64,000 bases of DNA from Cryptomeria japonica (Eukaryota > Streptophyta > Pinopsida > Cupressales > Cupressaceae). The position numbers and the translations under genes are program-made. The stretch lies in the NCBI RefSeq assembly GCF_030272615.1, contig NC_081412.1, positions 690,938,083 through 691,002,082 of the forward strand, written 5' to 3'. The notes beneath the pieces are model-generated. The model saw only the letters and a list, made by a program, of their open reading frames with translations, was not told the origin of the DNA and searched no databases. Shown piece after piece: positions 23,603 through 33,938 of the stretch (position 1 is the first letter of the stretch; each line of letters opens with the position of its first letter).

Positions 23603-24711
23603 TGTAGACACTCAAAAATAATTATTTTAATTATTTTTAATTCCTCGCATAATTAATTAATTAATTATGTTAATTCAAATTCCTCTCAATATTAATTAAA
23701 TATAATTAATATTGTCACTATAGCATATGATTGATTTATTTAATAAATCAATCCCTTTCTTTATTCTTCTAAAAAAATCAAATCCTCACAAATCTTCCTC
23801 TTAGCTAATTAATTTCAATTAATTAGTTAACCTACATGATTCCTACAAATCATCTTCTTAATTCATTCTTTTAGAAACTCCCTAAACTCACTTAACATTA
23901 TTCTTCTAATTTTTTATTCCCTCCACTCATTCTCTCTCCTAGTCAAATTCTCTTACAAATATTAATCCCACCTAACATTTCCTCTAATCCCCCTCCTAAT
24001 GAGTCGTTAATGGTTAATCATCATGATTAGCCACAAAGTCAACTCTTTGTCCTTTTCATCCAGCCACTAGCTTTAAATGCTCTTTTCCTAGGTGAATGTA
24101 AGATTTTTGAAATCACACATTCCTCTAGGCATCCCCTCTCCCAAGGAATTTTTAATTCCTTTTTATCCCTCCAATCCCCATAATATCCTTTTTTGGAGAA
24201 TTTTTAATTCCTCCAATGCATCTTGTGGAGTGTGGAGATACGAAATGCCTTTAAGGCATATTTCTTGGTCTCCACACCCTCTCTTGGACCTTGTGTGAGC
24301 TCACAAGTAAATCTTAGCCCTACATCTCGAATTCATCTAGCCATCCATTTTCCTTTCCTCTTCCTATAAAATAGGGTTCCATCCCTTCATTCAAAACATC
24401 TTGAAATCCAGTAAATTTATGCTACCCTTTTGAGCCCGGGAAATCATCTTGGCAAATTGATCATCTCATCCTTATCATTTTTCAAATCCATTCCATTTTT
24501 GCACAACATTGGAGAGCCATCCACATCCAGCAATCAAAGGAGCACATCAAGTGGAGCATTATCAAGGGGCGCCTTCACTTCATCAAGCTCAATCCGAAGG
24601 AGAAGGTAAAATAGCAAGGTGAAATGGTCTTTTAATGATATTTTAGCATTCTGCATGTTTATTTCATTATGTTTTGATCATTTGACCTTCAAATTTGTTT
24701 TCCCCTCTTCA
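23603..24711 (+). repeat. 5' LTR of gypsy-B
   Basis: Begins TGTAGACACTCAAAAATA and ends CCCCTCTTCA. About 97% identical to 35884-36993, with one single-base indel. Confidence 0.95.
24365..24373 (+). promoter_or_regulatory. TATA box of the gypsy-B 5' LTR
   Basis: TATAAAATA in a pyrimidine-rich context (CTCTTCC just before). The same box is kept in the 3' LTR at 36647-36655. The RNA start is expected about 25-35 bp downstream. Confidence 0.6.
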
Positions 24712-24713
24712 TT

Positions 24714-24733
24714 TTGGCATGCCGGGTGGGACC
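24714..24733 (+). other. Primer-binding-site region of gypsy-B
   Basis: TTGGCATGCCGGGTGGGACC follows the LTR after two bases. The TGG start and GC-rich character fit a tRNA 3' complement, but I could not assign the tRNA with confidence. Confidence 0.55.
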
Positions 24734-27439
24734 CACATCCCTAAGAACTAATGTTATTTTAGGTTTTTGTGAGTTGTGAGATGCAAGTTCCAGAATAGCA
24801 CGACTGGAGAAAAAAAAAATCTTTTTTTTTTGCAGGTTCCAGAATAGCGGCTCTGTATTTCTACGCAATAGCTTCTTTTATGTTTCTATTTCATTTTTGT
24901 TTCTATTCTTTTTCTGTTTCTGTTTCTGTTTCAACATGATAGCTCTGCGATTAGCGCGAGTGTTTTGTGGGAATTTGAATTCCTGTTATCCGATCTGTTA
25001 TTTGCTCTGTTATCTGTTCTGTTTATTTATAATCTATGTGAAAGTAGGAAAGTATGCTCTTGTCTATATAGACAATCAGAAATCCGGACCTTTGGCACTT
25101 TTCTATTCTGTTTAGTGCGATTGTATGCTCTGACCGCAAGAAAGTGTGAAAATAGGAGAGTATGCTCGTCTATCTAAAAAATCAAAAATCCAGATTTTTG
25201 GCACTTTTCTCTCTATTTAGTGTGACTGTCTGCTTTGTTAATATGTCTGGAATTTGTTAGGCGCTAACAATAGTCTGCATTTTCTTTTCATTTCATGTTA
25301 TCTGTTCTATTTAATCATAATCTATCTAACCACAGGAAAGTGTGAAAGTAGGAGAGTATGCTCTTGTCTATCTAGACAATCAGAAATCTAGACCTTTGAC
25401 ATATTTTTTTATTCTATTTAAGTGAGGTTGTCTGCTCTGTTAAATCTAGGGTTTTTGTTTGCTCTATTAAATCCAAGGTTTCTGTCTACTCTGTTAAATC
25501 TAGGGTTTCTGTGTGCTCTGTTAAATCTAGGGTTTCTGTTTGCTCTGCTAAATCTAGGGTTTTAAAAAAAAAAAAAAATTCTATTTTTTCACCATATCTT
25601 CTTTATCTTGACTCCATTTTCCTCCAAACTCCACCAGATTCTCCGCATTGCCATTTTCCACATTTTCTTCCTTGGGGGCTTTATCCCAAAAATCCACTTT
25701 TTGAAGCCTAAATCCCATATTTCTCTATTTTTAGGGTTTGCCATAACTTCTTCCCCTTTTATCCAATCACCTCCAAATTTTTCCCATATTATCCGTCTCC
25801 AACTTTTGCTTCTTTGCCCCTCTTTGACAAATTTTCCCATTCCTTCATCTCTCCTCCAAAATACCCATTTTTCACTTGCCTATCCCTTGGAAAGTGGCAA
25901 AAACCGAGTCAAACCCCATTTACCCATCAAAGCTTTCTTCAAATCCACATTTGTCATTGATAAAAAAGTTTTTATTCATGTTTTTCTATTCATTCCCAAA
26001 AAATCAAAAAAATTAATATTTTTGTCATTTTGTTGTTTTTTGCAGGACGCTTGTTGAAGACTCTATTTTTCCAAACTAATCAAATTGTTTTGTAGGACGC
26101 TTGTTGAAGACTCCATTTTTTTCAAACTACTAATCAAGTTGTTTTGCAGGACGCTTGTTGAAGACTCCATTTTTCAAAACTACTAATCAAGTTGTTTTGC
26201 AGGTTGCCTAGCTGAGCCAACCAAATCTTGTGCATTTATTTAAACTGGGCACATAGATATTAATTAAAATGGAATGAACCATTGTCTTATGTGTCTTTAA
26301 GAAAAGCGTAAAGGTAGGAAAGTATACTCTCATCTTACTAGACAGTCAAAAATTCAGACCCTCCAACCTTTTCTTATTTGATTGTGTGTTTACCTCTAGC
26401 GGGCCTGCCCTCCCAACTTGTTCTTTGAGAAGGTAAGAGGGGAACGACCCAAGTGAGTACACCCGGACCTGGGGTTCCCAACTCACTATAATAAATAGGC
26501 CATTGACTACGAAACGGTTAATGGTTGGGGCTATTTGAGAGTTCACTCTCACATTGGGTGCTTAGTAGGATCCTAGAGATCTCAATCAAGCTTGCATGAC
26601 TACTAAGTTCTTGGTGCTTCGTTGGGCTATAGGCCTCAATTGCACTTGCGCAACTTCGAAGGGTAGCTCCTAATGGGAAGACTTACTAAACACCTTGTTC
26701 ATAGTGGCCAAAAAACTTCTAGTCATTGGTGCAGGAAGTCGGGCCTCTGAAGTGGCCCATATTCTTATGGCCATTAGTAGAGACACAAAGTTCGCCATGA
26801 GGAGTTTTCATGGGAATTGATGTTTGGCTGCCCCGAGAAGTGAGTGTCATGGAGGGGAGCCAGTGGGGTCAAGCATCTAAGTGTCCACTCTGGGTAAGCG
26901 TAGATGGGAAACCAATTGGGATTCAATGACTATTGTCCTTGCCAGCCTTAAGAATGTTATATATGAGCATGAGTGTCTTTGATATAATATGTATTTGATC
27001 ACTGTGTTTGCTTTGATTGATACATACTTTCCAAGAGAAGAAAAACACATCACTATCCCCAAATACTTTGCAAAAACACTTGTCAAAACACAAACAATTG
27101 TCCAAGTCATTACCCACACCAAGTCCAAAAAAAAAAAATTGCGTCAAAGCTCTGTCCATCCCATATTTCATAAGCATAAGAGAGAAGCTAAGAGTCCGTC
27201 ATCTCCATCAACATTCAAGTTTGTCCTTTGAAACACCAACTATCATCCAAATCAGGGTGGTCGTATCCCTTCATACAACTTGCCATTCGAATCGATCCTT
27301 CATGTTCATACCAAAGACAACCTAGTCATCAAATTTCTTCTAAACCATCACTACTATACCTCCTCCATCAATCATCCTCAAATTTCCTAAGTCCTTTCAT
27401 CACAAATGTATGGTCACAACTTGATCCCAAAAGAAAAAG
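24734..27439 (+). other. gypsy-B leader with four families of repeats
   Basis: A 2.7-kb untranslated leader. It has four spaced copies of a block containing AGGAGAGTATGCTC and GACAATCAGAAATC (about 25039-25115, 25141-25228, 25337-25410, 26301-26369). It has five copies of a 30-bp AAATCTAGGGTTTCTGT unit (25437-25566) and three and a half copies of a 50-54-bp unit with GCAGGACGCTTGTTGAAGAC (26036-26205). A segment at 26395-26945 is homologous to gypsy-A 20985-21640. No open frame in it is convincing. Confidence 0.75.
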
Positions 27440-29481
27440 ATGGTTGAACAACAATATGGCATGCCAGACATTGGTGTCCTATATGAAGATCCCATGCAAG
27501 ATCATACACAAAGTGGGCAACCTAGCAATCAAGATCAAAGCCAAAATCCTGACATGGTTAGCCAAGATGAACTTTGTCTCGAAGTGCAAACTTTCCTAGA
27601 AAATTCTTACAACCAAGAGATGATGGACAAGTTTATTAAACACAATCCTACTGCACTTCTGAAAGCTCTTCTTGAAAATGGAGCTCAACTTCCACTTGAG
27701 TTTAATAAATTTGTTCTCACCCAACAACCACAAGGAGACCTCGCTCCCACACAAAGTGTTGCACCTACTATTCAAACTCAATCAATTGCAGCCCCATCAA
27801 TCATCCAGGCTCAACCAATTGCAGCTTGGCATGGTTCTCATCTTTACCATGAGGTTCCATTGTCTCTTTTCTAGACTTGGTAGAAAAATTTGTGGCCCAC
27901 TATGCATACAACATGGGTAATGATGTTTCTATGATGGACCTATGTAATACAAAACAAAGGCCCGGAGAAACCTTCACCAATTTCCTACAAAGATGGTGAC
28001 ATCTTATTAAGAAATTCCAGTGGGACATGCCAGAACAACATCAAATTGAACTATTCCAAAAGAACTTGGTGTCTGAACTTTCAAGACCCTTAATATCCCA
28101 ATGCATCAAATCCTTCCAAAAATTGACCGATAAGGGCCTTGCCCTTGAACGTGTCTTGTTGGAAGAAGAAACCTTGAAACATTACCAGAAGTCGACACAA
28201 AGTTCTTCCTCTTATCATAATGACAAGCCAAAATTCTAGTCCAAGAACAAAAATGTGGTCAATGATGGTGTAACTGATGCAAAGCGGGTCCAAACCATGG
28301 CCGCTCCCCCAAAATCCACCACCAATAATCATCAATTCAACAATCAAAATAATCAAAATCAATCCCAAAAACCTCACAACAATGTCTCAATCCAGGGACG
28401 ACCACCCCGATCGAATAACAGGACTCCAAGAGATTTCACTCCTCTAGCTGAGCCTATTGAAATGGTGTTTTAGAAACTTGTCCAAGAAGGTGCAGTAGTT
28501 TTTCCAATCACTCACCCGTTTGACCCCAACCAACCTAAACCAAGATGGTATAATGAAAATGAGTATTGTGAATACCATCGTATCAAGGGACATGATACAT
28601 GCAAGTGTATGAAACTAAAGATCTACATACAAGATCTCATTGATAGAGGTGAGATTGAAGTAGCAAATGCAAAACCTGGTAATAAGAATAACAAACTCAA
28701 AATGTACCAGGAACCCTTCCCGAATCATGATAAAGGAAAAGGCTCATCATCTAACACAATGGGTTATGACTACGCTAATCACATAATCGGCTTTGATTTT
28801 TTAGTAGGTCACATTGAACCTGTAGACAATCATGTCAATGTCATAACCATCCAAGGAGTCAATCCTCCTTCTTCCCAAAGCAGACCAAATCCTACTAGGA
28901 TAGTCATTCAAGGCGCCATGCCTTCCACCTCCCATTTCCAAAATGACTACAATGCAACTACACGTCGAGGTAAAGTCACCATCCAAGGAGTCCCTCCCCC
29001 ACCAAACCCCCCACCCATGTCTTCCACCCACTGATATGACCTCCTTGATCAACTTGGGAAGGCACCTATGCAGATCTCCATTTTGGAACTTCTCAAGACT
29101 TCCCCAGTCCATAAAGAAATTTTGGAACAAGCCCTTCTCCAATCACACGTTCCAGATAACATCAACACCACCCAATTCCAAGCCCTCATTGGAAACCTTG
29201 CTACCCAGCAGCACATTGTATTTAACTCCAAAGATGCTCTCGTAGACGAAGACCATAACAAACCTTTGCACATTGAAGCTCTTATCCACAAGCACAAGGT
29301 CAAACGTATCCTAATAGACGGTGGATCCGGGCTTAATCTGTGTAAATACAAATTAATAAAACAATTGGGACTTTTTGAGGATCTGATAGACACATCAGGA
29401 AGGACTACAATAAAGGCATATGATACCTCTTCAGGTGGGCCCCATTACAATGTAAACCTCTTGTCAAGTACTAGATCTTGA
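27440..29481 (+). pseudogene. gag-pro: gypsy-B gag and protease, frameshifted and interrupted
   Basis: The start is ATG 27440 (MVEQQYGMPDIGVLYE). The N-terminal segment runs to 27874. The gag core then continues in another frame (KFVAHYAYNMGNDVSM, RPGETFTNFLQRW, then a TGA where Trp or Arg is expected). A Gln/Asn-rich spacer follows, then the zinc knuckle YCEYHRIKGHDTCKC (about 28561-28610), the CX2HX4HX4C type. The stretch 28609-29034 is a variable linker. The protease segment at 29068-29481 has ISILELLKTSPVHKE and the active-site RILIDGGSGLNLC at about 29305-29343. The frame is lost before the protease C-terminus. Stops at 28238, 28473 and 29032 are present. Confidence 0.88.
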
Positions 29482-30882
29482 TCTCCCTTACAACATTCTC
29501 CTCGGGAGGCCATGGATTCATTCCTTGTAGGCTGTACCCTCCACCTATCACCAATGCATCAAATTCCACTATAATGGAAGAGAGATCACTATCAAAGGTG
29601 ATCCCCAACCTTTTCAATATTGCAAACTATTAGAGGGGAAGCATCCGTATCATTTCCCACTAAATAGACCCTCGCCAACGCCTCCATCTGACACATCAAA
29701 TGTTGTCTCCACATCATCCCAACTAGATAATCAAATCAAGATCTTGGACAATGGTTGTGGAGAATACAAATTGGAGGACGTCTTATTAATAGGCAACCTC
29801 CCTCTCTCTCTTAAGTCATTTGGCAAACCAAAAGAGATAAAAAAAAGACCCAAAACCAGTCATGCAATGCCAAAACACCACCTTCCAGCAATGGGGTGCA
29901 CTTGATAATGAGAGCCTTGAAGCAGATATCTCTTCATGGCTATACCGGGAAGAAGATGAAGATCCAACAAGAATATCCAAAGAAGTGTACCCAAAAGCAT
30001 CTGCCATAGTTGAAACAATGGGTTACAAAGGACATGGCCTGGGACCAGAGGAGAAAGCAAGAAAAATATCCATAAATCCTATCTCCTACAGATAAAACAG
30101 AGGCTTGGGGTACACCCCGGTGCCTAAGATTACTATCATTGGTGCCCCTTCTAGTCCTTCTTCGGATATTGAAAGTGCTGACGAAGAGGAATTCCACGAA
30201 ATGCCTTAGGAATATGAGAAAGATATCTTCTTGGACACTTACATCAATACCATCGCCCCCGTAACCCCTCCCACTTCACATGAGCTACACCTTGTCCATC
30301 CTGAACTCATTGACTAGGGCCAACGAGACAAACCCACTTTAGATATCTATCATGACGATCATGCTCTCATTGCTCTCCTAATAGCGCAAAATATGGAAGA
30401 TTGTAGCAGAATCGAGGGTATTCAACTACATGAAAAGGGATACTTTGGTAGTCAATTCAATGCCCTTAGCCACAAAAAAGATAATAAAAGAAAAAGATAT
30501 GATTCCCTAGGTGAAAACCTCCTTGAGGTGCCTTTGGATGAACAAGAAATAAAAACAAAGGGCGTATCTGAAAGTGAAAACCTGGAAAAGGCACTTGACG
30601 ATGAGGGATTTGACCTCCCTACCATTGGTTACCTTCCACAAGACAAATCAAATTTGTTGATAGAAGAAACAGACAGCATCAACATGGGCACCAAGGTCAT
30701 TCCGAAAAATGTGCTCATTGCTCAATCCCTCATAGAAATCGAGAAACAAGACTTCATCAACTTCCTTACAGAGGTAAAAATCAATTTTGCATGGTCCTAT
30801 TCCGATATGCCAAGGTTGGACCCTACCTTAGTGGTTCACAATCTCGTCGTCTGCCCAGATCCAAAAACTTGTAAAACAAAAA
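29482..30882 (+). pseudogene. gypsy-B linker with G-patch-like motif
   Basis: This joins protease to RT. At about 29985-30093 the frame reads ASAIVETMGYKGHGLGPE, a G-patch-like core at the same place as the better-preserved G-patch of gypsy-A. The segment 30393-30977 is acidic and ends in the RT entry (FAWSYSDMPRLDPTLVVHNL), with a frameshift near 30880. Two stops lie between 30090 and 30320. Confidence 0.6.
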
Positions 30883-31940
30883 TTGCACAAAATGCACCCA
30901 CATATTGCACTCCTGGTCAAGGGGAAACTCCAAAAGTTGTTAGACGCAGAATTTATCAAACCAATAGATTATGCTGAATGGGTCTCCAACATTGTACCTA
31001 TCAGAAAACCTACTGGGGGCATCCACATCTGCACAGATTTCCGAGATCTAAATATAGTTTGTCCTAAAGATGATTTCCCGCTCCCCAATATAGACATGAT
31101 TGTGGACCTTATAGTAGGACATGAAATGTTATTGTTGATGGATGGGTTTTCTAGATACAACCAAATCAGGATAGCAGATGAGGATCAACATAAAACTACA
31201 TTCACAACACCATGGGGTACCTTCTATTATCAGGTCATTCCTTTTGGACTTATAAATGCTGGAGCTACGTATCAACGGGCAATGACAACAATTTTTCATG
31301 ACCTCTTGCACAAAATTATGGAGGACTACATGGATGATCTGCTAGGAAAATCCAAGACAAGACAACAACACATCCCCATTCTAAAACAGATCTTCGAAAG
31401 ATTGGAAAAATACAAGCTGCGCCTAAATCCCAAAAAGTGTGTGTTTGGCGTCACATCAGGAAAACTACTAGGATTCATTGTTTCCCGCAGAGGCATCGAG
31501 GTTGATCCCGCAAAGGTAAAAGCTATTATGGAAATTCCTCTGCCAAAAACTCTCAGACAATTGTGCAGTCTCCAGGGAAAACTCCAATCTGTCAAGCGTT
31601 TCATTTCACAACTAGCAGATAAGTGCCATCCATTTGCACACCTCCTACGCAAGGATACAAAATTCAAATGGGACTGCTTATGCCAAAAGGCCTTTGAGAA
31701 ACTAAAAGAATATCTAGCATCACCTCCAGTATTGATGCCTCCTACTCCTGGAAAACCCCTTATTTTGTATATATGCGCTACTGCAGTGGCATTGGGGGCT
31801 TTATTGGCACAAACAGATGATCAAGGGAAAGAACATGTCATTTACTACATCAGTCGTACACTGGTAGGGTATGAACTCAACTATACCCCCATTGAAAGAG
31901 CATGCTTGGCATTGGTGTTTAGCACACAAAAACTTTGACA
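30883..31940 (+). pseudogene. pol: gypsy-B reverse transcriptase and connection RNase H
   Basis: The RT domain is nearly intact over 350 codons: LLVKGKLQKLLDAEFIKP, TDFRDLNIVCPKDDFPLP, LLLMDGFSRYNQI, TPWGTFYYQVIPFGL. The catalytic MEDYMDDLLGKS carries YMDD in place of the usual YVDD/YIDD. LNPKKCVFGVTSGKLLGFI and the connection domain (FERLEKYKLR, GKPLILYICATAVALGALL) follow, ending at a TGA (31936-31938) where the family has Arg (QKLRHY). The frame continues unchanged past the stop. Confidence 0.92.
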
Positions 31941-32799
31941 TTATATGCTAAACAATAAAACAAAACTAATTGCTAAAATCGATCCACTTAAATATCTCTT
32001 GTCCAAAGCTACTCTCACTGGCAAAATGGCTAAATGGGTCATGCTCTTAAGTGAGTTTGACATTGATTATGTGGATAGAAAAGCAATCATTGTAGATCAA
32101 TTGGTTGAAGCTCCACTTCCAAGTGACCATCCTCTTCTCACAGAATTACGAGATGAGTTCATTATGACTGTTACTACATCCTCCACATGGCAATTGTATT
32201 TTGATGGCTCCTAAACTCAAAATGGATCAGGGGTAGGAATATTATTAGCCACACCTCAAGGAGATGGCATCCCAAAATCATACAAGATAGCCTTTGCATG
32301 TACCAACAACATAGCAGAATATGAGGCCCTCATCACAGGTTTACGCTTGGCTATCCACTAAAAAATAAAGGAATTACGAGTCTATGGAAATTCCCAGCTC
32401 ATCATAAAACAAGTCAATGATGAATACCAGACAAAAGATGATGAACTCCTTCCCTACCGTACCATGGTTGAAGATCTTAAGCAACATTTCATGACAATCA
32501 AGTTTGATCAAATCCCACAAATAAACAACAGGGCTGCAGATGCAATGGCTACCATTGGCTCCCTCCTTCAAATGCCAGCACACAATCAGAAGTGTAAGTT
32601 CTTGGTCGAGCAATTGTTTATACCGGCATATGACCTACCAGAGTCTGAAATGGTGTGTGTTCTCGTTGGTCCCAATCCCCTTTGGTACCAAGAAACCTTT
32701 GCTTTCCTTAAAGACAACACCATTCCCCCACACCTCACCAAAACCCACTAACAAAACTTCATCTGCCGATGTGCCCGTTACACCATCCTTGTAGACACC
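31941..32799 (+). pseudogene. pol: gypsy-B second (archaeal-type) RNase H
   Basis: In the same frame as RT: EFDIDYVDRKAIIVDQL, then the extra RNase H. It begins at WQLYFDGS (first catalytic Asp present) and a TAA at 32212. NNIAEYEALITGLRLA has the Glu. VYGNSQLIIKQ has Asn for the Asp of GDSQ, and NNRAADAMA has the last Asp. A further TAA at 32359 and a stop at 32749 break it. In Tat-type elements this domain supplies the active RNase H. Confidence 0.83.
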
Positions 32800-33938
32800 T
32801 TGTTCAGAAGGCATTTTGATGGTTCCCTCCTAAGGTGTTTAGATAAAAAAGAAGCAGAATGGGCATTATGCGAAGTACACGAGGGTATCTGTGGGGCACA
32901 CTCAAGTGGACTCACATTGGCTAAAAAACTTTTGAGAACGGGATACTATTGGCCTAAAATGGAAGAAGATGCATACAACTATGTGAAGAAATGCATCCCT
33001 TGCCAGTAGCATGGCGACAAGATTCATGCACCATCACAAGAATTGCAGCCATTCATTACACCATGGCCCTTCTCGTAGTGGGGGCTCGATTTCATTGGGA
33101 AAATCCACCCTTCATCTTCCAACGGACATAAATTCATTATCACCGCCACCGAATACTTCACCAAGTGAGTAGAGGCTATCCCTCTTACTCTCACCACCGG
33201 CAAGCAAATATCCAAATTCATCCTGAACTACCTAATCTATCGGTATGGCATCCCAAAAGTTATCATCACAGATAATGGTAAACAATTTAAGGACTAGGAT
33301 GTCAAAGAACTCTGCCAAAAATTCAACATCCAACACCACTTCTCCACTCCATATTACCCCCAAGGCAATGGCCAAGCTGAGGCTTCTAATAAAACCCTAA
33401 TAGAAATCCTCAAAAAGACAGTCAATGAAGCAGGCCATGATTGGCACCTCCAAACCATCTTGCATTGTGGGCCTACCGCACCTCCATCCACACCCCCACA
33501 GGTGCCACTCCTTATTCCCTAGTATTTGGTTTCGAAGCCATCCTTCCCCTTGAGATCGAGATCCCCTCTCTAAGGGTATCACTGCAAAACATCCTACCAG
33601 AGGAAGAATATAGAATTGCCTGCTTACAAGAGCTAGAATTGTTAGATGAAAGGTGCCTCAAGGCCTTGAATCATCTCCGGGTATATCAAAACTGTCTGTG
33701 CATGAGTTATCATAAAAAAGTCAGAACCCAAGAATTCCAAGTTGGTTATCTTGTCCTCATGGAAAATCAGAAAAATCTACAAGAAAGAGAAAAGAAAGGC
33801 AAGTTCGAGCCTGATTGGCTTGGACCATATGTAATCACAGCGAAATATGGATCAGGAGCTTATCAGTTGGCTACTCTTGAAGGTAATCCTTTGGATGATC
33901 CAATGAATATCATGCACCTCAAAAGATTGTATGCTTAG
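32800..33938 (+). pseudogene. int: gypsy-B integrase, many stops
   Basis: The H2C2 finger is HEGICGAHSSGLTLAKK then YYWPKMEEDAYNYVKKC with CIPC. The core has Asp in LDFIGKIHP, Asp in IITDNGKQF and Glu in GNGQAEASN, so all three catalytic residues are present. Stops occur at about 33007, 33076, 33166 and 33296 in contexts where Gln or Trp is usual. A frameshift near 33440 moves the C-terminal part (LWAYRTSIHTPTGATPYSLV, KGKFEPDWLGPYVI, MHLKRLYA) to another frame ending at TAG 33936-33938. Confidence 0.9.

Noticed and set aside
25437-25566. Interstitial telomere sequence
   Set aside because: The unit is about 30 bp and contains only one telomere-like TAGGGTTT per repeat, not tandem TTTAGGG.
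27440-33938. gypsy-B as a functional, autonomous element
   Set aside because: Several stops and frameshifts lie in gag, linker, RNase H and integrase, even though RT and the LTRs are well preserved.
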